Below, piece after piece: positions 1 to 8,879 of a stretch of DNA of 14,173 bases. The notes beneath the pieces are model-generated. The model worked only from the letters and a program-made list of their open reading frames with translations. It made no database searches and was not told where the DNA came from. Source of the DNA: Clostridium sp. CAG:413 (GTDB taxonomy: Bacteria; Bacillota; Clostridia; Oscillospirales; Acutalibacteraceae). Position numbers and translations under genes: made by a program. Where the stretch lies: the NCBI GenBank assembly GCA_000431775.1, contig FR888217.1:50948-65120 (forward strand), read 5' to 3'. Each line of letters begins with the position of its first letter. The stretch's first letter is position 1.

Positions 1-1187
1 CCGGCGGTGAGAAGCGCTCTCTCGCCGTAGGTGAGCACGGCGTCGATGCCGTTTTGAGCGGCCTTTTCGCCGACCTCGCGGTGAGCCTGTTCGCTGAAGC
101 TGCCGAGCTCCAGCATATCGCCGATAACGGCTATGCGGCGGGTCGCTTTCATCGCCCCGAGCACGGCGAGAGCCGCAGCCTGGGAATCGGGGCTTGCGTT
201 ATAGCAATCCTCGATAAAGGTGATACCGCCCTTTTTGACTATCCTCTGCCGCATACCCGAGGGCACATAGCCCTTGAGCGCTTTGAGCGACTCGGCGATA
301 TCAATGCCGAGGCATTTGCCCGCGGCGCAGGCGGCGAGAGCGTTATATACATTATGTCTGCCTGTGCAGGGCAGCTTCGCCCTGACGGCCTGTGCACCCG
401 CGGCGACGGTGAATTCAAGGCTGTCATCGGTCATAACGATGTTGCTTGCCCTGTATTCGCCCACGGGGTCGTCTATGCTGTAGAATACGGTGCGGTGAGC
501 GCCCGGCCTCACAGTGCGTAGCATATCATTATCCGCATTCAATATTACGGGGGCGTTCGGCTTCATGCCCTCGAGCAGCTCGAGCTTCGCCTTGAGGATA
601 CCCTCCCTTGAGCCGAGCTTCTCGATATGCGACACGCCTATATTAGTGATTATTGCCACGTCGGGGCGAACTATATTCGTCATTGCCGATATCTCGCCGA
701 AGCCGCTCATGCCCATCTCGATGACCGCCGCCTCATGGCTCGGATCAAGGCGGAAAAGGGTCAGCGGCACGCCTATCTCATTGTTGAGATTGCCCTCGTT
801 TTTGAGGGTATTGTATTTCGCCGAGAGCGCCGCATGGACCATATCCTTGGTGGTGGTCTTGCCGACGCTGCCCGTTATGCCGACAAACGGGATTTTGAAA
901 AGGCTCCTGTAATATCCGGCGAGATCGAGCAGCGCTTTGCGGGTGCTGCCGACAAGCATCTGCCGCTCGCCGAGGCCGCAATCCCGCTCGCATACGACCG
1001 CGCCCGCCCCGCTCTCAAGAGCCTTGGCGGCGTAATCGTGGCCGTCGAAATTCTCGCCTTTCAGGGCGATGAAAAGGCAATTCGGAGTTATCTTCCTTGT
1101 ATCGGTGCAAACGCTGTCAAAGCGCCCTTCAAGTTCCGAAACGGAGTCGACCGCCTTTGCGGCTTCTTTATAGGTAAGAGCTTTCAT
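1..1187 (-). CDS. murF: UDP-MurNAc-tripeptide:D-Ala-D-Ala ligase MurF (C-terminus cut by window edge)
   Basis: MurF is the cytoplasmic ATP-dependent ligase that adds D-Ala-D-Ala to UDP-MurNAc-tripeptide, the last soluble step of peptidoglycan precursor synthesis. I translated the minus strand from ATG 1187. It stays open to the left edge and gives 395 residues. Mur-ligase hallmarks are visible: an N-terminal substrate domain with CTDTRKITP near residues 27-35, the ATP P-loop GITGSVGKTT at 103-112, the segment NEGNLNNEIG that follows it, and EDCYNASPDS near 326-335, which is typical of MurF. The family is usually about 450-460 residues, so roughly 60 C-terminal residues lie outside the window. 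AGGAGG, six bases before the ATG, overlaps the murE stop region, and only two bases separate the two genes, so they are surely cotranscribed and perhaps translationally coupled. The frame is intact throughout. Confidence 0.95.
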   Translation of the reverse strand, partial: MKALTYKEAAKAVDSVSELEGRFDSVCTDTRKITPNCLFIALKGENFDGHDYAAKALESGAGAVVCERDCGLGERQMLVGSTRKALLDLAGYYRSLFKIPFVGITGSVGKTTTKDMVHAALSAKYNTLKNEGNLNNEIGVPLTLFRLDPSHEAAVIEMGMSGFGEISAMTNIVRPDVAIITNIGVSHIEKLGSREGILKAKLELLEGMKPNAPVILNADNDMLRTVRPGAHRTVFYSIDDPVGEYRASNIVMTDDSLEFTVAAGAQAVRAKLPCTGRHNVYNALAACAAGKCLGIDIAESLKALKGYVPSGMRQRIVKKGGITFIEDCYNASPDSQAAALAVLGAMKATRRIAVIGDMLELGSFSEQAHREVGEKAAQNGIDAVLTYGERALLTA

Positions 1188-1189
1188 GC

Positions 1190-2632
<1,443 letters not shown>

Positions 2633-2651
2633 CTTTTTTCCTCCCTGCGGT

Positions 2652-5027
2652 TTAGTCCGCATAATCGTTAACGCCCGTGTTTGACTTGAAATACACGGTT
2701 ACCGTCCTGCCGTACTCCGTCTCAGCGCCCGCCTCAATGCTCTGATCATATGAGACAAGCTCGCCCGCGTTAAGCGCGTTGCCCGAGATACGGATATTCA
2801 GGCCGCTCGAATGAGCCAGCTTATTGACCTGCGACATAGTCATGCCCCTGAAATCGGGCACCGTCGCCGTGAGCCTGTCGGCGTCCTGCTCGGTATAGAG
2901 GACTATGATACCGTCCTGCGGCATGGTCTGATTATACGACGGCATCTGGCTGATGACCTTGTCGCCTTTGCCGACCGTCTTGACCGAGAAGCCCTCCTGC
3001 TCAAGGAGCGCCTTGGCGTCCTCGACCGTGCTGCCGACAAGATTCGGCGCGTTGGTGTCGAGCAGCTTCATCTCGCTGTCGGTGTATTCACGCTCGACGC
3101 CCATGTATTCAAGCGATTTCTCGACCACCTGAGCCGCAACGGGGGTGCATATCTGACCGCCGTTTATCTGACCGACGGGGTCGTCGACAATTATAAGAAC
3201 GGCTATCTCGGGGTCATCCGCCGGCGCAAAGCAGCCGAAGGACGCAACGTAGTGGCCGACATTATTGAGCTTCTGCGATGTGCCGGTCTTGCCCGCGACC
3301 CTGTAGCCCGCGACGTAGGCGTTTTTGCCTGTGCCGCTCGTGACGACCTGCTCCATCATGCCCGCGACTATATTCGCCGTCTGCTTTGATATGACCTGCC
3401 GTCTGATGTTCGGCTCGGTCTCTCTCACGACGTTTCCGTTCTCGTCAAGCTGCTTCGCGACCACATAGGGGGTCATCAGCTTGCCTCCGTTGGCAATGGC
3501 GCTTATCGCCGTTATCATCTGGATCGGAGTTACCTGGAACGACTGGCCGAACGACGAGCTGGAAAGCTCAACGATGCCCATCGTATCAAGGGTGTGGTAG
3601 TTGACACCCGCAACAGGCATAGTCTCCGCAGGGAGGTCGATGCCCGTTTTCTCAGTGAAGCCGAACGCCTCAAAGTATTCGCAGAATTTCTCCGCGCCGA
3701 GCTTCTGACCGACCGTTATAAAGAACGGGTTGCAGGAATTCATAAGCCCGTGGGTCAGATCCTGAGTGCCGTGGCCGGTGCGCTTGTGGCATTTTATCGT
3801 CCTGTCGGCAACTTGGATCTTGCCGGTGCAGGTATAGCTCGTTTCGGGAGTTACCACATTCTCCTCAAGACCCGCCGAAGCGGTGATTATCTTAAAGACC
3901 GAGCCGGGGTCGTAGATATCGCTGGTTATGAAGTTGCGCCACTTCTTGAAAAGCAGGTTATTCCTTATCACCTTGCGCCTTGCCGCCGCTCTCTCCTCAA
4001 CGGTGGAGTTATTCGCCTCTATCTCCTTCTCCTGCGAGGCGGTCAGCTCAGAGCTGTCGTCCTTCTCGCCCTCGGCGGCTATATAGTCCTTCTCCTCGTC
4101 CGTCAAATGCTGCGGGTCGTTAAGGTCATAGTCCTCAATGCACGCCATGGCGAGGATCGCGCCGGTGTTGACGTTCATCACAACGCCGTATGCGCCCTTG
4201 CCCTTGCTATCCGCATAGACCTGCTCGAGGCTGTCGGTGAGATAGCGCTGAATGACCTCGTTCACCGTCAGCACAAGGCTCGTGCCCCTCACGGCGTCGT
4301 AAACGCTCTCATACTGATCGTCCATTGCGCCGCTCTTGCCGTTGAGCGCCTTAACTATTCTGCCCGGAGTTCCGGTCAAAGTATCATTGTATTTTAGCTC
4401 AAGCCCCGAACGCCCCACATCGTCGTCGCCCGTGAAGCCTATCACGCAGGCCGCGAGGCTGCCGTAGGGGTAATATCTCTTAACGTCGGGGTCAAGCCCG
4501 ATAGCGTCGGAGTAATAGAATCTCTTGTTTTTGCCGTCAACCTCTTTTTGAAAGTAAGGCTTCTGCGTATAGGCTCCGTCGGCATTCTTGACGCCGTCAA
4601 GCAGCTTCTGAATGCTCTCCTTCTCTGCAAGCTCTATACGCCTTTTTATGACGAGGTAATTATACTTGTTTTTCGCCGCCTTATCGGCTATATCCTGCTT
4701 GTCAACGCCCGTAAGCTCGGCGAGCTTTGAGCAAACCTCCGCCTTGAAATCCTCATCCGTTATCTTGCTGGGGTTGATATAGAGCTTCCAGACCGAGGCG
4801 CTTTGGGCGAGCACGGTGCCGTTGGCGTCATAGATAATGCCTCTCTCCGCCGATATCTCGGTGTCACGGAGCTGATTCTGCTCCGCCTTGCTCTTATATT
4901 TCTCGCTGTCAATGGTCTGTATCTTGAAAAGATTCGCTACGCTGAGCAGGAAGGGGAAGACTAAAATGATAAGGAAAACAGCAAGCACTCGCTTGCCGAA
5001 CGAACCGTTATTTGAGCTTTTTTTCAT
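2652..5027 (-). CDS. spoVD: Class B penicillin-binding protein, SpoVD/FtsI type, with two PASTA domains
   Basis: A membrane-anchored peptidoglycan transpeptidase of division or spore-cortex synthesis. From ATG 5027 it has 791 residues: a short basic cytoplasmic tail, one TM segment (about 14-34), a PBP dimerisation domain starting near ERGIIYD, a transpeptidase domain with SxxK = SVFK (Ser376, Lys379), SxN = SCN (431-433) and KTGT (580-583), then two PASTA repeats (about 660-713 and 720-782). A GTG at 5036 is in frame but sits directly on the AAAGGGTGA ribosome site, whereas ATG 5027 is well spaced from it. A long acidic, helical insert (about 297-365) precedes the active-site serine. A 282-base gap with a sigma-E-like promoter separates it from ftsL. 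This suggests SpoVD, but two PASTA domains and the dcw position also fit the division PBP (FtsI/PbpB). The spoVD versus ftsI naming is therefore uncertain; the enzyme class is not. Confidence 0.9.
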   Translation of the reverse strand: MKKSSNNGSFGKRVLAVFLIILVFPFLLSVANLFKIQTIDSEKYKSKAEQNQLRDTEISAERGIIYDANGTVLAQSASVWKLYINPSKITDEDFKAEVCSKLAELTGVDKQDIADKAAKNKYNYLVIKRRIELAEKESIQKLLDGVKNADGAYTQKPYFQKEVDGKNKRFYYSDAIGLDPDVKRYYPYGSLAACVIGFTGDDDVGRSGLELKYNDTLTGTPGRIVKALNGKSGAMDDQYESVYDAVRGTSLVLTVNEVIQRYLTDSLEQVYADSKGKGAYGVVMNVNTGAILAMACIEDYDLNDPQHLTDEEKDYIAAEGEKDDSSELTASQEKEIEANNSTVEERAAARRKVIRNNLLFKKWRNFITSDIYDPGSVFKIITASAGLEENVVTPETSYTCTGKIQVADRTIKCHKRTGHGTQDLTHGLMNSCNPFFITVGQKLGAEKFCEYFEAFGFTEKTGIDLPAETMPVAGVNYHTLDTMGIVELSSSSFGQSFQVTPIQMITAISAIANGGKLMTPYVVAKQLDENGNVVRETEPNIRRQVISKQTANIVAGMMEQVVTSGTGKNAYVAGYRVAGKTGTSQKLNNVGHYVASFGCFAPADDPEIAVLIIVDDPVGQINGGQICTPVAAQVVEKSLEYMGVEREYTDSEMKLLDTNAPNLVGSTVEDAKALLEQEGFSVKTVGKGDKVISQMPSYNQTMPQDGIIVLYTEQDADRLTATVPDFRGMTMSQVNKLAHSSGLNIRISGNALNAGELVSYDQSIEAGAETEYGRTVTVYFKSNTGVNDYAD

Positions 5028-5216
5028 TTTCTTCACCCTTTCATACCGATTTTTTGCCCCTGCCGAAAAACAAAAGAACGCTGCCCCCTAAAGCGATACG
5101 CAAAAGCCCTGTTCCGCAGCAGCTTGTGCAGCGAAAATCTTTTTCATCCGCTTTGATTGAGACAGCCTTGACTGTAATTTATTTTATTCGGGATAAATTT
5201 TTCATCCGTTCATAGC

Positions 5217-5246
5217 AGTATATGCCTTATATACCGCCGCATATGA
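5217..5246 (-). promoter_or_regulatory. Candidate sigma-E-type sporulation promoter before the PBP gene
   Basis: On the minus strand TCATATG (5246-5240) lies 15 bases before CATATACT (5224-5217). This resembles the mother-cell sigma-E consensus (-35 about KMATATT, -10 about CATACAMT, spacer near 14). It sits in the only large gap of the dcw cluster, about 190 bases before the PBP start. B. subtilis spoVD is sigma-E dependent, which supports the reading. No start site has been mapped here, so this is a consensus match only. Confidence 0.5.
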
Positions 5247-5309
5247 CGGCAAAATCGCACTCGGCGTAGCCGCGGATTCCCAAACAGTAGTCAATGATAT
5301 CGGCTCGTG

Positions 5310-5804
5310 TCAATCCGTTGCGTCCGCCTGTGCGCTGCCCTTTACCTCTTTGCCGTTCGCCACGACCACCTTATCCGAGCCATCCCTGTCGGAGAAATAG
5401 TGGATCTGATAGCGCTCGAGCTTGCACATACCGAGCTGCGAAACCGCGTAGGCTTCAACCTTCTCTCTTGAAAAAGCCGAGCTGAGCTGCATTGTGAGCC
5501 TGACATTCTCGCTCTCGGCGACCGATATTTTATTCCTGAGCGTCGCCGCCTCGCTCGTAAGGCTCTCGAGGCTTATCCTCATGGCGATTATGCCGCCGAA
5601 AAGGCCGATAAGCATTATCGACACGGCGAATATGCCGAGCACCCTCCTGAGGCTTGCGGAGGGGGCGGTGCGGCTGTGCGGAGCCTGCTTCGGCTTCGGC
5701 TGCCTGACCGGCTGCTGCCGCCTTTGCGGCTCAGGGGTCGGCTCTATAGCCGGCTCCGCAAACAGCGAAAGATCATATGCTTCGCTGCGGTTATAATCCG
5801 TCAT
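5310..5804 (-). CDS. ftsL: FtsL-like cell-division protein (single TM, coiled coil)
   Basis: A 164-residue bitopic membrane protein in the position where Firmicutes carry ftsL (rsmH - ftsL - PBP). The first ~50 residues are cytoplasmic and rich in Pro, Gln and Arg. One TM segment spans about residues 55-74, followed by a coiled-coil heptad region (about 78-108) and the segment VEAYAVSQLGMCKLERYQIHYF, which resembles the conserved LGM stretch of FtsL/DivIC proteins. FtsL is known to act with DivIC/FtsB and the division PBP at the septum. Overall identity to well-studied FtsL is low, as usual in this family, so the name rests on architecture and synteny. GAGGG, seven bases upstream, supports ATG 5804. 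It starts 42 bases after rsmH. DivIC is the main alternative. Confidence 0.8.
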   Translation of the reverse strand: MTDYNRSEAYDLSLFAEPAIEPTPEPQRRQQPVRQPKPKQAPHSRTAPSASLRRVLGIFAVSIMLIGLFGGIIAMRISLESLTSEAATLRNKISVAESENVRLTMQLSSAFSREKVEAYAVSQLGMCKLERYQIHYFSDRDGSDKVVVANGKEVKGSAQADATD

Positions 5805-5846
5805 TCCTTTTCCCTCTCTTTTATATACTCAAATATCTGATATCAA

Positions 5847-6773
5847 TTATAATTTTTCCGCCGTTCTCAGTCTGGCGCTGCGGCTTCTCGGATTCTCCGT
5901 CGTCTCCGCTTCGCTCGGGGCAACTGCCTTGAGCACCTTTGCCTGCGGAACTCTGCCGCAAACGCACACGGGGAAGTTCCTCGGGCATATACAGCCCTTT
6001 GCCAGCGGCGCGAACGCCTGCTTAACTATCCTGTCCTCAAGCGAATGGAAGGTGATAATGCTCACCCTGCCGCCCTTATCGAGGCAGTCGAACATATCCG
6101 TGACCGCCTGCGAAAGCCCGTCCAGCTCGCCGTTTATGTAGATGCGTATCGCCTGGAAGGTGCGCCTTGCGGGGTGGCCGTCCCTTTTGGCGGCGGCGGG
6201 CATGGCCGATTTGATTATCTCGGCAAGCTCGAGGGTGGTCTCTATCCGCTTCTGCTCCCTCGCGCGGACTATAGCCCGTGAGATCGCAGGGGCGAATTTC
6301 TCCTCGCCGTATTCATATATTATCCTTTGCAGCTCGTGCTGCGGCAGGTCGTTGACTGCGTCTGCGGCGCTCATGCCCTCAAGGCTCATACGCATATCGA
6401 GCGGAGCGTCGTGGTGAAACGAAAAGCCTCTTGCGGGCTCGTCGAGCTGGTGGGAGCTGACGCCGAGATCGGCGAGCACTCCGTTCACCTGCTCAATGCC
6501 GAGCGACGAAAGAATGGCTTTTATATTAAAGAAATTATCATGCACAAGCGTCACGCGCGGGTCGCCGCCGAATCTGGCGCTGAGGGTCGCTATCGCCTCG
6601 GGGTCTCTATCCACGGCGATGAGCCTGCCCTCGCCGAGGCGTTCGAGTATCGCCGAAGAATGACCGCCTCCGCCTGCGGTGCAATCCACATAGACGCCGC
6701 CGGGCACGATATTGAGTGAATCTATCGTTTCGTTAAAAAGTACGGGTATATGATGAAACTCGGCAGGCATCAT
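5847..6773 (-). CDS. rsmH: 16S rRNA (cytosine-1402-N4)-methyltransferase RsmH (MraW)
   Basis: A SAM-dependent methyltransferase acting on C1402 in the decoding centre of 16S rRNA. The 308-residue product has the usual family length. Visible motifs are HHIPVLFNETID at the start, the SAM-binding DCTAGGGGHS (30-39), ADLGVSSHQLD, FHHDAPLDMRM, ITFHSLEDRIVK, a cysteine-rich stretch (CICPRNFPVCVC), and the C-terminal NPRSRSARLR. The first ATG (6773) overlaps the mraZ stop by four bases (ATGA). A second ATG directly follows at 6770 and is better spaced from the GGAG ribosome site (six bases rather than three), so the true start may be 6770. Either way it is translationally coupled to mraZ. Confidence 0.96.
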   Translation of the reverse strand: MMPAEFHHIPVLFNETIDSLNIVPGGVYVDCTAGGGGHSSAILERLGEGRLIAVDRDPEAIATLSARFGGDPRVTLVHDNFFNIKAILSSLGIEQVNGVLADLGVSSHQLDEPARGFSFHHDAPLDMRMSLEGMSAADAVNDLPQHELQRIIYEYGEEKFAPAISRAIVRAREQKRIETTLELAEIIKSAMPAAAKRDGHPARRTFQAIRIYINGELDGLSQAVTDMFDCLDKGGRVSIITFHSLEDRIVKQAFAPLAKGCICPRNFPVCVCGRVPQAKVLKAVAPSEAETTENPRSRSARLRTAEKL

Positions 6774-7213
6774 ACTCTCCTCGCTCCCTTGGGCGAGAGG
6801 GTAATCCTCGACTTATCGCCGCTGAAGGTTTTGTGGCTCTGCCAATTCTCTTCGCTCCAAAGTTCAACTCTGTTGCCCATGCCGACGACGAAGACCTCCT
6901 CGCCAAGCTCGGCCCATTCCCTTTGCTCCTCGGGGACGGTGATCCTGCCGGAGCGGTCGACGCCCGCAATGCTGAGCCTGTCGGCAAGCAAGCGCTGGAT
7001 CTGCGCCTGCTCCTCGCCCTCGAAGGTATCGTCGATGCCCTCGGCGAATATCGCGAACTTCTCCTCGGAGAACACCCAGATGCAGGGGTCGTCATACAGA
7101 GACGAGATAAGGTAGACCTTGGAGCCGAGCAGCTCTCTGAATTCGGGAGGAATGGACATACGGTTTACCTGGTCGAACTTCCTTTTGAACTTGCCGCCGA
7201 GATAATCGAACAT
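6770..7213 (-). CDS. mraZ: Transcriptional regulator MraZ
   Basis: A 147-residue member of the MraZ family, a ring-forming AbrB/SpoVT-type DNA-binding protein that controls the dcw cluster, usually including itself. It begins MFDYLGGKFKRKFD, close to the family norm. The two half-repeats each normally carry a DxKGRxxxP signature. The second is present (Asp86, Gly89, Arg90, Pro94). The first reads DQVNRMSIP (14-22), with Asn in place of Gly. AGGAGG lies just upstream of ATG 7213. It is the first gene of the minus-strand cluster and sits just downstream of a consensus sigma-A promoter and three AAAGGR boxes, which supports autoregulation. Its stop overlaps the rsmH start. Confidence 0.95.
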   Translation of the reverse strand: MFDYLGGKFKRKFDQVNRMSIPPEFRELLGSKVYLISSLYDDPCIWVFSEEKFAIFAEGIDDTFEGEEQAQIQRLLADRLSIAGVDRSGRITVPEEQREWAELGEEVFVVGMGNRVELWSEENWQSHKTFSGDKSRITLSPKGARRV

Positions 7214-7249
7214 ATGCCTCCTCCTCTCTGCAAAATTGCGGGTGAGCTA

Positions 7250-7275
7250 CCCTTTAGTCTCCTTTGCTTCCCTTT
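7250..7275 (-). promoter_or_regulatory. Probable MraZ operator: three 10-bp-spaced AAAGGR boxes
   Basis: On the minus strand AAAGGG (7275-7270), AAAGGA (7265-7260) and AAAGGG (7255-7250) recur at exactly 10-bp intervals, placing them on one face of the helix. They start nine bases after the -10 box. Known MraZ sites in other bacteria are short G-rich direct repeats (TGGGN in E. coli, AAAGTG-like in Mollicutes) with about 10-bp periodicity between the mra promoter and mraZ. The match is by pattern and position. Confidence 0.7.
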
Positions 7276-7283
7276 ACGGTCAT

Positions 7284-7312
7284 ATTATAAACGCTGCAAG
7301 CCGCAATTGCAA
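7284..7312 (-). promoter_or_regulatory. Sigma-A promoter of mraZ and the dcw cluster
   Basis: Minus strand: TTGCAA (7312-7307), a 17-bp spacer, then a perfect TATAAT (7289-7284). The predicted start near 7277 gives a leader of about 60 bases before the mraZ ATG, and this leader contains the AAAGGR boxes. Confidence 0.85.
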
Positions 7313-7397
7313 GTGTTTTTAAAGAATATTTTTAACTCTTTTCAGATTTTTCGACAAAAATCCGCTGCAATGTCTCTCCAACCCCAATATATAGTCG

Positions 7398-7424
7398 AAC
7401 CCCGCGCTCTCACTGCACGGGGTT
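7398..7424. repeat. Inverted repeat AACCCCG...CGGGGTT
   Basis: A 7-bp perfect stem (7398-7404 with 7418-7424) and a 13-base loop lie between gpr and the mraZ promoter. On the plus strand TTAAA follows, but no plus-strand gene ends here. On the minus strand there is no T-run, so a terminator role for gpr is not well supported. Confidence 0.4.
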
Positions 7425-7447
7425 TTAAATATTAACTTTGGCGTGGC

Positions 7448-7526
7448 GTTAAAATCCGGCATGGTTTTCCGCTTTGGCAAGTGTGGGTGCACGGTGTTAA
7501 AACACGGCACGGTTTTTCGCTTTGGC
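7448..7526. repeat. Two imperfect 31-bp direct repeats, 48-bp period
   Basis: Units at 7448-7478 and 7496-7526 match at 27 of 31 positions (GTTAAAA...CGGCA.GGTTTT.CGCTTTGGC). A partial third copy, ACTTTGGCGTGGCGTTAAAA, begins just before the first unit. Together with its hairpins this fills the 378-base spacer between mraZ and gpr. I see no gene in it: the open frame on the minus strand merely repeats its own low-complexity residues. Confidence 0.7.
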
Positions 7527-7545
7527 GGCGGTAATTTTTGTATTC

Positions 7546-7584
7546 GCTGCGGCAAGGCGGGATAACTGCCGGTTTAGCCGCAGC
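7546..7584. terminator. Stem-loop after gpr, possible terminator
   Basis: GCTGCGGC (7546-7553) pairs perfectly with GCCGCAGC (7577-7584), starting seven bases after the gpr stop on the minus strand. No T-run follows the stem on that strand, so it may protect the 3' end or be a weak terminator. Confidence 0.4.
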
Positions 7585-7591
7585 TCAAAGC

Positions 7592-8449
7592 TCAGGCGGT
7601 GAGCATCAGCATATCCTCGGGGCTTATGCCCGGTTGGAGGGCGCAATTGATAGCAAGGGCGGTCAGCTTCGCCGCCCTCTCTATCATCAGGTCGACCTCA
7701 CGCGGCGTTACCATCATCTCCGCCGCCTCCTCACCCGCTCGCCCGCCCGAATAATCTGAGACAAGGGTCGCGGCGTCCACAACGGTCGGGACCCCGACGG
7801 CTATGACGGGCACGCCGAGGGTCTGCTCGCTTATCTCCTGCCTCGCGTTGCCGACCCCCGAGCCGGGAGTTATGCCTGTGTTGCACATTTGAATAGTCCT
7901 GCCGAGGCGTGAAACATTCCTCGCGGCGAGGGCGTCCACGGTGATGACCGCCTCGGGGCGCAGAGTATCCACAAGCCCCTTGAGCATTTCGCCCGCCTCG
8001 ACTCCCGTCTCGCCGCGCACGCCCGTGGCAAAGGCGCTGACCGTCCTCAGCTTGCCGAGGCCCGTCGCTCGCAGCAATTCGCCGGTTATATGTCGGGTGG
8101 CGAATATCATCGAGGCGCATTTCGGCCCGAGAGCGTCGGGGGTTATCCTCGAATTGCCGAGCCCCGCCACAAGCACGCTGCCGCTCGACGGCAGCAGGCT
8201 CGCTATCTCCTCGCTGACCGCGCCGAGGCTGCCGTCGATAAACTGGGCGTGGCGGGCAAAGGGCGTGACCTCCACATTGATATATCTGCCTATCGGCTTC
8301 CCGATAGCCTGCGCCCCCTCCTCATTGACGACCTCGATACGGCTCACCTTGGCGCAGCGCTTCTTGACCGTCTCGATATTCACGCCCCGCATATTCCGCT
8401 TATCAAGCGATTCGCATCTCTCCAGCGCCAAATCGGTTCTCAAATTCAT
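7592..8449 (-). CDS. gpr: Germination protease Gpr (spore endopeptidase, peptidase family A25)
   Basis: GPR degrades the small acid-soluble proteins (SASP) that coat spore DNA, releasing amino acids at germination. It is made in the forespore as a self-processing zymogen. The 285-residue product has NLRTDLALE at the start, GLGNSRITPDALGP (about 96-109) and VDALAARN (171-178). Asp105 and Asp172 are 67 residues apart, close to the spacing of the two essential aspartates of the Bacillus enzyme, and are the probable catalytic pair. GITPGSGVGN and GVPTVVDA follow. An in-frame TTG at 8455 exists, but the GAGG ribosome site favours ATG 8449. The protein is somewhat shorter than the Bacillus enzyme. 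It is divergent from rpsT. The gene implies a spore-forming host. Confidence 0.95.
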   Translation of the reverse strand: MNLRTDLALERCESLDKRNMRGVNIETVKKRCAKVSRIEVVNEEGAQAIGKPIGRYINVEVTPFARHAQFIDGSLGAVSEEIASLLPSSGSVLVAGLGNSRITPDALGPKCASMIFATRHITGELLRATGLGKLRTVSAFATGVRGETGVEAGEMLKGLVDTLRPEAVITVDALAARNVSRLGRTIQMCNTGITPGSGVGNARQEISEQTLGVPVIAVGVPTVVDAATLVSDYSGGRAGEEAAEMMVTPREVDLMIERAAKLTALAINCALQPGISPEDMLMLTA

Positions 8450-8541
8450 ATTCAAATACCTCTTGATTTTTTTAGAATTTTTTGGTAGTATATATTTCAG
8501 GCGAATATTCCCGATATTTCAAACATTTTTTCAAAAACACC

Positions 8542-8570
8542 TTGCATTTGAAGAAAAATTGTGTTATCAT
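8542..8570 (+). promoter_or_regulatory. Sigma-A promoter of rpsT
   Basis: TTGCAT (8542-8547), a 17-bp spacer and TATCAT (8565-8570) end 32 bases before the rpsT start. The leader is short and shows no obvious ribosomal-protein regulatory structure. Confidence 0.75.
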
Positions 8571-8602
8571 ATTCACCTGTATGAAGAAGGAGGTGTCTTT
8601 TA

Positions 8603-8854
8603 ATGCCCAATATCAAATCAGCTAAGAAGAGAGTTCTCGTCAATAAGACCAGAGCAGCAAGAAACAAGTCCAGAAATACGGCTCTCAAAACCGCTATAAA
8701 GAAGGCTAACGTTGCTGCCGCCGCTAACGCACCTGAGACCGAGGCTCTTGTAAAAGAGGCTGTCAAGAAGGTTGATCAGGCTGCCGCTAAGGGCCTTATC
8801 CACAAGAACAATGCAGCTCACAAGAAGTCGGCTCTTGCCAAGCTCGTTAAATAA
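8603..8854 (+). CDS. rpsT: 30S ribosomal protein S20
   Basis: S20 is a primary 16S rRNA-binding protein of the small subunit. The 83-residue, very basic, helical product starts with the typical MPNIKSAKKRV and ends HKNNAAHKKSALAKLVK, matching the family in sequence and length. An AAGGAGGTG ribosome site precedes ATG 8603. It stands alone with its own promoter and a following hairpin. The adjacency to divergent gpr resembles other Clostridia, where rpsT and gpr are often neighbours. Confidence 0.98.
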   Translation: MPNIKSAKKRVLVNKTRAARNKSRNTALKTAIKKANVAAAANAPETEALVKEAVKKVDQAAAKGLIHKNNAAHKKSALAKLVK

Positions 8855-8879
8855 GCTGCACAATCAAATTAAAAGCAAA

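Noticed and set aside
3594..4397. 267-codon plus-strand ORF opposite the PBP gene
   Set aside because: It is a shadow of GC-rich coding DNA: the minus strand has all the PBP motifs there, and the shadow shows no domain or ribosome site.
5037..5309. Extra small gene between ftsL and the PBP
   Set aside because: The short open frames on the minus strand lack a ribosome site and end within about 20 codons; the region is better explained as a promoter-bearing leader.
7319..7555. 78-codon minus-strand ORF between gpr and mraZ
   Set aside because: It spans the repeats and the mraZ promoter region, lacks a convincing ribosome site, and its repeated residues just reflect the DNA repeat.
7398..7584. 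CRISPR array in the repeat-rich spacer
   Set aside because: Only two imperfect full units with short, related spacers and several mismatches; no third clean repeat and no cas genes nearby.
8455..8535. Forespore (sigma-G or sigma-F) promoter before gpr
   Set aside because: A -10-like TATACTA and a GAATA word are present on the minus strand, but their spacing (13 bases) is far from the expected 17-18, so I cannot support it.
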